From Falciphora oryzae (Eukaryota > Ascomycota > Sordariomycetes > Magnaporthales > Magnaporthaceae), in the NCBI GenBank assembly GCA_000733355.1, contig JNVV01000017.1:72783-96560 (forward strand): a DNA stretch of 23,778 nt, given 5' to 3'. Of the stretch, positions 1-9,097 are shown piece by piece (the stretch's first letter is position 1; every line of letters starts with the position of its first letter). The notes below the pieces were generated by a model that saw only the letters and a list, made by a program, of their open reading frames with translations, made no database searches and was not told the origin of the DNA. The position numbers were made by a program, and so were the translations under genes.

Positions 1-298
1 TCGCCTTTTTCTTCCGGTACACCTGCCGGCCGACTGCTTTTCTACCACCCGCTGGGTTTACAGCGCCCTGGTGTTTATTCGCCCAACCGCCGATTGCCCG
101 CTTACCAACAAGGAGCGCCGGAATGCGGCCCGACTTCCGTGTGCCTTCGGGCTCAAATTGTTAGCCGCTTCGATAGCAACACTTAGCCTGGTGTAGGGAA
201 GCTTAGGTAGCGCTAGCACGTCATATGCACCTTGGGAGGCAGGGACCGGTAGATCCCGACTTAATGACGTTAAATATACTCACTCACTCCCTCACTCA
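1..298 (+). mobile_element. Dispersed repeat copy 1, possible 3' end of a non-LTR retrotransposon
   Basis: This stretch aligns along its whole length with 18957-19255 in the same orientation. Shared blocks include CCGATTGCCCGCT, CAACAAGGAGCG, TAGCCTGGTGTAG and GACGTTAAATAT. Both copies finish in a short run of CACT/ACTC units (about 278-298 here). Most differences between the copies are C/T or G/A. A unique body ending in a short tandem tail is what 3' ends of Tad/LINE-like elements look like, but no reverse transcriptase frame is present, so the class is inferred. The copy is cut by the window edge, so its 5' limit is unknown. Confidence 0.6.
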
Positions 299-840
299 TA
301 CCATTCCTACCCGCTTGAAAACCGTTGCTTTTCCGCGAACTCTTCGTTAAAAGCGCCCAGGACGCTCCCGAAATCCCGTACCTGTTTTCCCCCTCCCTCG
401 CGGGACTGCCGTTTTCGTTCGCTTTAGCGCTGGTTAATCGGCGCTGCGAGGACCCGCCCTTTTCCGCCCTTCTGGACGATTCGGCCCCGCCCCTCGAAAA
501 AAAAAATGCGGCCCTCCGACTCCGCCACACTTTTAGCCTCGCCGGCGGCTTTGCCCGACGGCTAGGGAGATTTTTCATTTCGCCTCGCGTCGAAATTGTC
601 AGCCGCCGTCTAAAGACCCAGTTCCGTCACTACTCGCCCTCTCGCGGCTGCCAGCATTCCCGCTAAGGGCCGGATGCCAAAATCCGCGAGTATCGCCGTG
701 TTCGGCCGGCTATACGCCTCGTCGGCGTAGGACTTGCGGTCTGGTGTCGTCCCTGCAGTCCTCCGCCGGGCCTGCCTCTCTATCCCAGCCGCTTCATGCT
801 GCCTTTGGCCCTCTTCGACTCCGCCACGAATGGTGAGCCG

Positions 841-990
841 GACAGCGTCTCAGGGACCTGCCGTTCGTTCGAGCCGCCCGACCACACCTCGGGGGCCTGC
901 TGGTCCGAACCGCCGGACAGCGTCTCAAAGACCCGCCGTCTGTCCGAGCCACCCAACCCCGCTGCTCGTCCGAGCCGCCACTCAAAGGAC
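841..990 (+). repeat. Degenerate tandem repeat, about 75-bp period
   Basis: The block starting GACAGCGTCTCAGGGACC at 841 recurs at 916 as GACAGCGTCTCAAAGACC. Both are followed by CGCCGT or TGCCGT and a TCCGAGCC/TCGAGCC motif. A third, shorter echo (CGTCCGAGCCGCCACTC) lies near 967. The unit is about 75 bp and diverged mainly by transitions. It is in phase with a possible 25-residue protein repeat, but no supported gene covers it. Confidence 0.6.
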
Positions 991-1124
991 ACATTGCCTG
1001 ACCGGGAGCTGCAAGAAAAACTCCAACCTTGTTGATCCGCGTGGATCTAGCGCGTGCATCCGGAAAGGGCCCACACCTCGTGGAGCAACAGGTCTATGAA
1101 CCGTGCGCTCCCACGAGCCTACAA

Positions 1125-1146
1125 AAGGGGATCGAAAGATCCCCTT
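1125..1146. other. Perfect 9-bp hairpin with GAAA loop
   Basis: AAGGGGATC at 1125-1133 and GATCCCCTT at 1138-1146 are exact reverse complements separated by GAAA. As RNA this would be a stable stem capped by a GNRA tetraloop. No flanking structure identifies it as a known RNA gene. It could be chance or a piece of a decayed element. Confidence 0.5.
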
Positions 1147-1572
1147 CCTGTAACTAGATTCCTCCTCCTTCATGCATCAATACAGACACCTTTCCAGATC
1201 TATAGATCCTTGTTCTTTCTCACTGGAGATCTCCGAGCCTACAGGAGTAACACCCCTACCAACAGATTCCGAAGGGTTATTCGTTAACACCCTGGGACCC
1301 TTCTCAAAGGCCAATCCTGCTGCTTGGGAGCGTGTTCGACGCTTATTCATTGGGCAAGTGGATTTATGACTGGACTGTTGGCAAGTATGGAGAAAGGAGA
1401 GTCTCATCGAGTGGTGGAAGCTAGCAGGCCGTAGGTTCGTTCATACCAGCAACAAGGAGGGGGGCTTAGCGGTCCTGGATGCAAGGCGGACCAGTCCGAG
1501 TGCGGACGCTTCGCGAACGCGGGCCCCGAGCAACATCCTGCAGCCGGCCTTTCTAGACGCAGCCTCGCCACC

Positions 1573-2034
1573 ATGCGAAAATGGCGCGTCCAAAAAGAGC
1601 GAACCGGCCGTGCGCGCCAGAAATGGCTGGTGGAGGTGGTTGTTCATGCAGATAGTGCCGAGGAGGCGCCGCTGCGTGGCTCACCATCCACGTTAGTCTC
1701 CGTGGACCTCTGTGCCCGAGGATATAACATGTTGACCAGAGTCTTCAACAGAGACCGGTACCTCGGGATATGTTACGGAACAGCACGGTACTCGTGCGTG
1801 TACTGGGTTGACCACTTGTTCGACGCGCAGGCAAGAAGCAAGGATGATCTACAAAACGGGGGTGCCGTCGATGGTTTCCTACGCACGAAACATCTCAACT
1901 GGCTTGAGGCGCTAAGTCTTGCTCGAGCTACCCCAAAGGGAGTCCTTGCAGTGGAAAAGCTGCGAAGCCTAGTCCAGGTGCGTCTTATCGTCCAAGTTTT
2001 CTATTTTGCGACAGTAACACCAAAAGTGGCTTAG
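1573..2034 (+). pseudogene. Relic of an NWD/HET-E-type NLR (region after the NACHT domain)
   Basis: The 153-residue frame carries, around residues 50-135, a segment typical of HET-E/NWD-class STAND proteins in the helical region between NACHT and WD40 repeats. Visible hallmarks are ARYSCVYWVDHL at about residues 70-81, then DLQNGGAVDGFLRTKHLNWL and EALSLARATPKGVL. Intact members are around 1000 aa or more, with an N-terminal effector, NACHT and WD40 repeats. None of these is present here. The frame ends at 2034 soon after the hallmark region, and the downstream DNA shows no WD40 repeats. The first ~50 residues do not look like the family and may be intron or unrelated sequence. It is best read as a decayed fragment in a locus that also holds two intact NLR genes. 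Whether it is transcribed cannot be told. Confidence 0.7.
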
Positions 2035-2618
2035 GCTACAGCAGAAAGCTCCCATCTAGGCTGTCTAGTTCAAGATACGCAGCGGAGGACGCGGTCGAGA
2101 ACACATTTCCGGACCGATGAGAGTTTGAGGCCGTTATCGCCCCAGTTCTCGACGGGGTACCGCCCCGGTTCCGGGGGTTCCGGGTTTTCGTGCTTTGAAG
2201 GGGTTAGCCAAGGAAGCGTAGTCATCTCCCGCCGAGATAATTAACCCTTTGGACGGAGGCACCCAGCCAAGCGCCTACAGGAAATGCGAAACCACACTGG
2301 TCTGCTGTCATCCGAGGCAGGAGCGTCCTCCGTTGAGCACGAGAGCGTGATTTGTGACCGAGTGACTCCGCTAGCTTATTTATCAGCTGTCTGTCGCCTA
2401 AGCTCACGGGTTTCATGAGTTTTTCCACACTATGCCACGGAACTACTCTACTACGGTTTCCGTTGATTACGTAGCCTTGATTGGAGATTGCGTCGTCCCA
2501 TTACAAATTATAGACCGTCCATCCACCAGTAGAACCGTCGGTTGACCGCAGCCAGATACAAAGCCATCCTGTCTCCGTTTTCATTCCTCACTGTTGACTG
2601 GGTGAGAAAAAAACATTC
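2035..2618. other. Intergenic stretch, no supported gene
   Basis: This lies between the NLR relic and the 3' end of the reductase gene. Short frames on both strands show no recognisable motif. Some sequence just after 2034 may be decayed continuation of the relic, but no WD40 signature can be seen. Confidence 0.4.
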
Positions 2619-3775
2619 TTAACGGAGCAGCTCATCAGCCGAATCGATGGTGTCGCGAAGGGCCGACTCGAGTGGGATCCAGCCGCGGCCGGCCCACTTC
2701 TTCAGCAGGGACAGCGCAAGGGAGACTTCATAGGTCTGGCCGGCGAGGCCGTCGACCCCAGGTGTGCCATCGGGGAACTTGCGGTCCGGGTACATGCGCC
2801 GCAGCAGGGCGAGGATGGTGTTCCAGTTGAATTTGTCCACCGCCGCGATGATGCGCTCGTTCCTGACGTCCGGGTCGACGGCGGCGGCGAAGTGGATGAC
2901 GGCGATGTCTTTGGCCTCCACGTGGGCACCTATTTTTCCGCCGGTGTAAACGTCAGCCACGAGCCGATAGCATTGTTGGGGCTCGTTCAGAATGGGAGTT
3001 GTCGTCGCGCGCGTGTGTGTTTCTCACCTTTTACATTCTTCTGGAAGCCGTCCGTGCCGTTGACGATGGCCATGAGGAACCCCGCCGAGGTGTTGAGTTG
3101 CTCCTTGGTAAACACCGTCCCGAACACGAAGAAGGGGTGGACGGTGTTGAAGACGAACCCGGGTCTTTCCTCGTCCACAAACTTCCAGGCCGCCTTCTCG
3201 GCCAGGACCTTGCTCGCCGCGTAGACGATCAGGCCCTGCACGATATCGGTCTCGCCGGGGCGGCGGTTATAGGCCCGCTCGACGGACTCGTCGTTCCACG
3301 AGTTCCTGTCCTTGACCGAGAAGTCGTCGGTCCGGTCGTCGATGCTGTAGACGGTGCCCATGCTGGAGCAATGCACGAACCGGGTAACCGATGTCTCGGC
3401 CGCCGCGGTGCGCAGCAGGTCCAGCATGGACGCCACGACGCCCGGCACGACCTTTTCAGGGTCTGGGTCCATGGTGAGGTTGCTGGCCACGTTGACGACC
3501 GCGGCGACGCCCTTGACAGCCTCCTTGTAGGCACCCGGGACTGTCATGTCGGGTACGTCGAAGAGCTCCAGGTACCCGTCCTTGGTGTACTTTTCGAAGG
3601 GTTCTTGGGAGAAGAAGCCCGCCTTGGAGCGGTTCCGGACCGTGCCCCGGACCCGGTAGCCCTCTTCCAGGAAGACCTTCACGACATGGGATGCGATGTA
3701 GCTCGTGGCGCCGGTCACCAGGACCAGGGAGCCGCGTGGGATCGCCACGGGGTTGTTGCTGCCTATGGGGCCCAT
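2619..3775 (-). CDS. NAD(P)-dependent extended short-chain reductase (aldehyde/ketone reductase, Gre2-like)
   Basis: Two exons (3775-3028 and 2929-2619) give 352 aa, the usual size for Gre2/dihydroflavonol-reductase-like extended SDRs. The 98-nt intron (3027-2930) has a GTGAGA donor, a CTGAC branch motif and a TAG acceptor, and it keeps the frame. The N-terminal Rossmann motif is LVLVTGATSYIASHVV, where the glycine-rich pattern is less standard than TGxxGxxA. An Arg-rich turn (VRGTVRNRSK) suggests NADP preference. The catalytic YxxxK pair is in VYAASKVLAEKA, and the upstream Ser is in FVHCSSMGTVY. Such cytosolic enzymes reduce carbonyls such as methylglyoxal, aldehydes or pathway intermediates. 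The substrate cannot be read here. The start is the ATG at 3775, because the frame further upstream reaches only a GTG. No biosynthetic neighbours are intact, though a flavin monooxygenase pseudogene follows at 4877-6780, so a former small metabolic cluster is possible. Confidence 0.88.
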
Positions 3776-4876
3776 TTCGGGATGTGGTGGAAGCACTTGT
3801 CAACCTCTTGGTGCCGATGTCACTCTGGTGGTAGACCAAGGACAAAGCAGAGGCGATCAGATGAGTTAGTATAGTAGAACGGGAATTATACGACTTTTTC
3901 ACCAAAGTTAGGGGCCCCTAAAGTTATATCACACTCTCGATGTTGAAGCTAATCGATACTTGTGCTGCTGATAGACATGAATCTGGAATCCATGCCAGTT
4001 ATAACTATGGCTGAGCCCTGTCGGACTCGGAAGTACCACCAGCAGCCGGGTTTAAAGCTCTCGCACTCATTTTAAGTCCGGCCCATCCTCCGCATCGGGT
4101 CATCTTCCGGTTGGTGCGGAGAATGGGGCATGCTTAGTCAGCTTGGCAGGAAAGAATGCCATTGTCATTGTGCATCGGGGCGCCCTTGTAAGCTATGATT
4201 ACCATTGTTACGTATGCGAGCGTCCTTCGAGAATCACACCGGCAGATGGGTGGGGACCCTAAATGCCGGTTGAGGAGAATTTGTAACATGCAATTTAGGC
4301 ATGTCAGCAAGGTATGGGCCAATGGGAACGCCGGGACCGGGACAAGAGCTTACAACTGCGCGTCAAGTTTGATAAGTGATAGGATGATAGAAATCTCGGT
4401 ACTTGCTGACGTCGCAGTCCATCCTTCGCCCTTGACCCCTCTCACCCCGACGCCCCGACCCCACGCCGAAGGGTGCCGCCCCGCGACAAAAATGCAGTCT
4501 GGGGGAGATCTGCCGAACATACGCTTCGAGCGGATTCAAACCTTCTTCGCAACGCTGATAAACCCCTAGTGCCACCATACGGGCGCATATTTGGCAAAAA
4601 GAGTTCGGGCGGGACCGTCGACCAAGAAAAGAAAAAAGTCTCAAAGGGCCAAAGTGGAGACAAAGCCGGGCGAAAGGTGTCGCGGCAGCAGCAGGGGAGC
4701 GGCAGCAGCGCCGTCCCGGACCGGACTCAGGTTCATCAACACGGTGCACCCCAGCGACGCGGTAAGCCCCTAGGAGCTGCGGACATCCGATCACACATCG
4801 TTACGCAGATACACGCGCGGGGCACCCACGCCGCCCATACCAGCACCAGCAGCAGCGGCGGCCAGACTGGAGGGTA
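3776..4876. other. Intergenic stretch upstream of the reductase
   Basis: No supported gene. It should include the reductase promoter, but no clear element can be named. An imperfect inverted repeat (CATCCTCCGCATC at about 4084 against GGTGCGGAGAATG at about 4113) lies in it. Frames at 4363-4794 and 4473-5417 are GC-rich shadows without domain signal. Confidence 0.4.
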
Positions 4877-6780
4877 CTACCTTAGCGGGGGTTGTAAGGG
4901 GCACCGCGATCGGCTGGTGCTGCTGCAAAAAGCAGGTCCGCCGGACCAGGAGGCGGACGTGGAGCTGTCCAACGGTATTTGGGATACCGGGGCTGCCGCC
5001 TCAGCTGGTGCTGAAGGTGTGGCGTGCTGCGTGTGGCCCCCGGCCACCCAGAAGTTGACGCCGCCGCCGTCCTGCTGCTCCAGCCCCAGGTGCCGCTTCC
5101 ACGCGCCCCTAACCTCCCCCTCGCCGTCCACACCCCACGTGCCATCCATACGCGCCGCCACATCCTCCGGCCCCAAAATCTGCTGTTTTTCCTTTGCCGC
5201 CGCCGCCATGGTCCCTGACGCCCCGAGAACCTCGGCCGCCTCCCGACGCGCGCCCTTGTCCCGGAGCCCCGTGCGCCACATCACCGCGTCCGCGTCCGCC
5301 GTCGTGCCGTCGCTAAAACGCAGCGCCGTTTCGGTAAACGCCACCGGCTCGGCTTCGGCCTTGTGCCCGACCCGGCCCTCCGCCACCAGCCGCGTCTCGC
5401 CGCAATCGTCGACGTAGGCCCGCCCGCCCGCTCCAGCAGGTGCACGTACGGCGACGGCGCCGACGGGTGCGCGCTATCGAGGACGGGGAACCCCGCGCTC
5501 GCAAGCGCCCGTACCGCCACGGCTCGGACGCGGCGAACCCCGCCAGCCCGGTCGTGACGATCTGCGCGTCGACGAAGGAGGGCAGCGAGAGCACCATGGC
5601 ATCAATCGCGGCAACGTTAACGCCATGCATGCCCATGGTCGACGGGTGTGTCAGGTATTTGATGTAAGTTGTGGACCGCGCCACCATTGTGACCGCGAGC
5701 CCGCCGGCGCCGTGCACGTCGCGGAGGATGCCCCAGGCCGTGCTAGCCGAGCCGACGACCAGCACGGTGCAGACGCATTTGGATCCTAGGGATGCCTCCG
5801 GGTTGGTGTACTGTGTCGAGTGGATGTTAATCTCTCTGTAAGCCGATTCGTTGCCAGCTGCGGCTTGTACGGCTTCCGCGACCCAATCCCGGCCGCCTGG
5901 ACCAGGTGGCGGGCGATGGCCGTCTTTGGCCCTGCCGGGGTTTGGAGTTTGACGGCCCAGCACTTCGAGGCGATGTTGTAGTTGTAGACCGGACAGTGGC
6001 CGACACGAGAACGTTAAGCTGGACCTCGTCCATGTATCGTCCCACCTGTTTGGAAAGCTCATCGCGAGGAAGCATCCGGCTGGAGGGTTTGTTATCCTAC
6101 GCCGGGGTGGGGGAACCCAGTGCGGCAGCTGGGAAGGGATCCGAGGGTGGATAAGGACGAATGTGACCTCCCAAACGGGTACATCAAGCCGGGGCCGAGC
6201 GACAAGCGGGCGCTGAAACCAACAGTTGTCCCCTTGAACACGCTGAGGCGGCACAGCGGATCACAAAAAAGTGTTTATGGCAGAATGGGGGCGATGCCAC
6301 AGCTCGTCGGCTCGTTGCCCTAACCGATAAGGTCCTGGGGTGGAGAACAGCACGAGCGGGGAGTCTCCGGTGATTCACTTCAGCCAATAGAGAGCCCCAA
6401 GGCCTCGTTCCTCTGGCGCCCTGATCCAATCGTAGGGGGCGTGACAATCACTATGCGGGTGGGTAGGCGTTACCTGTGCCGGCCACCCCAGCGAGCACCA
6501 CCTGCTCTAAACAGCTCCAGACGGGGCCGACCCTTGCCAGAGCGCAAGAATGCCCACGAGTACACGCTTGGTACTCTATCCTGACAAAGCTCCACTCCCC
6601 TATTCGTTCCCCCAGGCGATGGCCAAAAGAAGTTCGGGACCTGCTGTACCTCGAGGATGGACGCTGACCTTGATATGCGCCTGTCGATTCAGCGGCTTCA
6701 TTGGCGCGAGAGCCACCTGCCGGATTGTGGCAAGGCTGGAATATCCAGGCTGGTTCTTGGACATTGATTTGGGCCAAAGG
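4877..6780 (-). pseudogene. FAD/NADPH-dependent monooxygenase (FMO-like) pseudogene, many frameshifts
   Basis: Pieces of one flavin-dependent monooxygenase appear in order but in all three minus frames. About 6075-5990 gives LPRDELSKQVGRYMDEVQLN. About 5988-5855 gives KCWAVKLQTPAG then ARHLVQAAGIGSRKPY. About 5845-5515 gives the NADPH-binding motif VLVVGSASTAWGIL, then TMVARSTTYI and LPSFVDAQIV. About 5520-5425 gives GFPVLDSAHPS then LLERAGG. From 5410 down to about 5000 come RLVAEGRV, ALRFSDGTTADADAVMWRTG, AARMDGTWGVD and NFWVAGGHTQH. At least four frame changes are needed to connect them. N-terminal FAD-motif remnants may lie between 6250 and 6780, for example a decayed GAGQSG-like stretch near 6710, but this is weak. 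The C-terminal end after GGHTQH is not recognisable. Intact relatives hydroxylate or oxygenate small molecules in the cytosol. This copy cannot make a functional enzyme. Its decay is by indels as well as substitutions. Confidence 0.8.
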
Positions 6781-6838
6781 CGGCGCAGAGATTGATGGCG
6801 GGCGGCGGCGAAACGTATAAGCCGATCCCGATCGATTA

Positions 6839-7859
6839 CTAGGAATCCTGGACCTCTACCAGATCATCCTCTCCTGCCTCTCCATCCTCCCCCGGCGTCG
6901 GCTCCGGACTTGACCGTAACATGCTTTTGCGTAAAAGTTCGGCGAGTCTGGCAGGATCGAGGCTGTCACTTCCCGCCGCGTCACTCGATGCCGCGTCGTC
7001 GCCGCCGTAAAGGTCCATCTGCTCCCTGAGCATCCTCAAGGCCTCTTCTGCGCTCGGCATCTCCTCGTTCCAGCAACGCTGGATAACCTCGCCGAGAGCG
7101 GCAAGGTCCTCGCCGTCCAGACTGGGGAACTCCCTTCGTTCGTAGCGGCTTTCGATCTCTTCGTCCGGGACGCCGTCGAAGGGCTTCCGCCACTGCATCA
7201 CCTCGTAAATGGCGCATCCGAGAGCAAAAAGCTCCCTGCTTTTGGGCGGTCGTTCGTTGAACCCCGCCCCCAGCACAGCAGTTCGTATGCCTGCTCTTCG
7301 CAGGTTCCAGGCTTGATATCCCTCCCTTCCATCGTGGACCCGCCAAAATTGCCGATTTTGACGGGCATGTCTGGGAAGAGAAAAACATACGCATGCGAGC
7401 CTTTCGCGGGGGCTTGGCGTGCCGCCTAATGTATCTGCGCAGGTCCCCCAGGCCGGCGAGCTCCAGGACGAGCGCGTGCACGCCCGACGTGAGCTCGAGG
7501 AGGCCCCGGCATCTCAGCACCCGGTCGTGCTCGCCCGGGTGCGCATACACCTCGGCCTCGATGGCCAGCTCGTCTTCGGCATTGAGCTCGTAGCAGGCTC
7601 GCCTCTGTCCCTCCTCCCCGACCTGCCAGCCCTTGTAACCCGTTTCGTTGTCCGGGCAGGTGGCGAAGCAGGAGCCGCCCATGCCAATGATGGAGTCCCA
7701 CATTTCCTTGGCAATGGCGGGAAAACCCCAAGGCCGATGGGTTTCAGCCAAAGGGTGCTGTGGAAGCCGAAGCAATGGGGCGGATTCCGGTGGCGTCGAT
7801 CTTTGGGCGTCGCGTCGCGTCGCATGGCTCGAGGGCAGCCGTTCCTGATCCACGAACAT
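6839..7859 (-). pseudogene. Protein kinase-like pseudogene lacking the catalytic loop
   Basis: The N-lobe reads from ATG 7859: a glycine loop IIGMGGSCFATC, a candidate ATP-lysine in TGYKGWQV, then CYELNAEDELAIEAEVYAH, HDRVLRCRGLLEL and LVLELAGLGDLRRYIRRH. The expected 30-40 residues with the HxD catalytic loop are absent. ARMRM runs straight into a 20-nt block (7390-7371) that starts GTATGT and ends CCCAG, followed by MPVKIGNFGGST, where the DFG motif is NFG. A second break lies near 7262-7285. After it the C-lobe continues in another frame: RELFALGCAIYEVMQW, FDGVPDEEIESRYE and GEVIQRCWNEEMPSAEEALRML. An acidic tail follows to the TAG at 6839. Loss of HxD, the DFG Asp and frame continuity all argue against kinase activity. 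Related fungal kinase-like genes are common and of unknown role. Confidence 0.78.
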
Positions 7860-9097
7860 GTCAATTTATGGTCCTTTGTCCGCTTGCAGTGGGCAACTGT
7901 GTATATACCGGGCGGACAAGGTTAAGCGAGACAGGCCAACCAGAGAGGCAGGCCAAACTCGTGCACCGTAGGCCGTGGGCCGAAGCACAGGCGCGCAAGG
8001 ACCTACCGTGATCAAGAATAAATTCCTTGTTGGACAGGCGTAGAGATGAATGCACCCTAGCACGAACGCGGCGGAAACGCCGTCGAGCTAGCGGGGCGCG
8101 TTTGCCGGCGCCGTTGCAGGGTGAGGTGGCTGCCAGGCGTGCCGGTTGATTGTGGGGGAAGCTGAGATATTCTGTTCGACGTCAAGGCGGAAGAAATGTC
8201 GTTGGGCGGTTGCGCCCACCGCAGGGAGAATGGCTGTCTGGAGCGGTTGGCGGCGCTACGAGGGAGGGTTCACGAGTTCACGATATGTGGTCCGTGCGCT
8301 GGATCCACAGACTCTCCGCCCATGCGGTTCAACCCGCTCTAATGCGCACAAGTTACCGGGCTTGGCTCCCCTGACATAACCTCTTAGGGTGAGAAGGGCT
8401 CTTTGGCCTGTGAAGAGCAGCCTTCGCGTCGGTCCCCGCCCTCAATGCATGCGCCATGTAGTCTTGCTGTAAAGGTACCTAGAGAGGTCACCGGCGTTTG
8501 CGCGGAGCGCCATCGTTTTGGGCGACAGCCGATGGTGCAGACGCATGCTGCCTGCCTCCGACGAATGCGCCGAGCGGCATCATCTTGTTGTCCTTGGACG
8601 ACAGCCAATGGCGCAGATGCTTGCCTCCGGCGCCAGGAGGCTGTGCAACTCATCGGGCAGGGGTGTCCAAAACAGTATGGGGCATCCACGATTCGGTTCC
8701 GAAGGCGTGCGGGTTGCATGCTCAGCAAGGTCCGCTGATTGCAGATCCCTGGTGAGCGCCTTCACGGCATCAGGTGTGTCGGCAGTGTTCTGTAGGTCCC
8801 TTACCAATAGTCGCACGCAATGCAGCGTTGTACGACGATGCCCACGGCGCCGGCGGTGAAACCGAAGGGGTCAATCGCGACGAGGTGGTCCGAAGTCGGT
8901 CTTTTCGTTCGTACGCCTTACCGGATTTGGGCCTCGGGCGGGGAAGCGGGGGCAGCGGGCTAGACGGCCAGTCCCCACAGCCATTTTCGCGGCCCCCAGC
9001 CCACCGGGTAGTCAAGAAGCGGTGGAACGGGCGACACAGCGCAACGGCGCTCCGGCCCCACTGCCCGATTATCCTCCCTAACCACCCAGCAAGCAGC
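7860..9097. other. Intergenic stretch between kinase pseudogene and gasdermin-like gene
   Basis: No reading frame on either strand shows a recognisable domain. The frame of the downstream gene stays open upstream to 8774, but this extension is arginine/serine/proline-rich, has no family similarity, and is probably promoter or 5' UTR. An imperfect tandem duplication lies at about 8500-8635. Confidence 0.4.
8500..8635 (+). repeat. Imperfect tandem duplication, about 65-70 bp unit
   Basis: The first unit runs from GCGGAGCGCCATCGTTTTG through CGACAGCCGATGGTGCAGACG to CTGCCTCCGACG. The second runs from GCGCCGAGCGGCATCATC through CGACAGCCAATGGCGCAGATG to TTGCCTCCGGCG. The units are adjacent, with small indels between them. 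No gene is supported across it. Confidence 0.6.

Larger units (their letters stand above)
299..1572. other. Gene-poor stretch with decayed sequence
   Basis: No reading frame here shows a recognisable domain. The frames at 325-666 and 734-1099 are low-complexity, proline/arginine-rich and overlap equally long frames on other strands. The stretch contains a degenerate tandem repeat (841-990) and a perfect small hairpin (1125-1146), listed separately. It is probably decayed repeat or intergenic DNA between the left repeat and the NLR relic. Confidence 0.4.

Noticed and set aside
2999..3874. Long plus-strand open frame of 291 codons
   Set aside because: It is antisense to the reductase exon 1, has no domain signal, and results from GC-rich codon bias of the real gene.
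4473..5417. Plus-strand frame of 314 codons
   Set aside because: Opposite to the monooxygenase pseudogene, low-complexity Ser/Pro/Arg, no recognisable domain.
8774..9097. N-terminal extension of the gasdermin-like protein to 8774
   Set aside because: It starts at a spurious codon in a low-complexity stretch. The family-like N-terminus begins at 9098.
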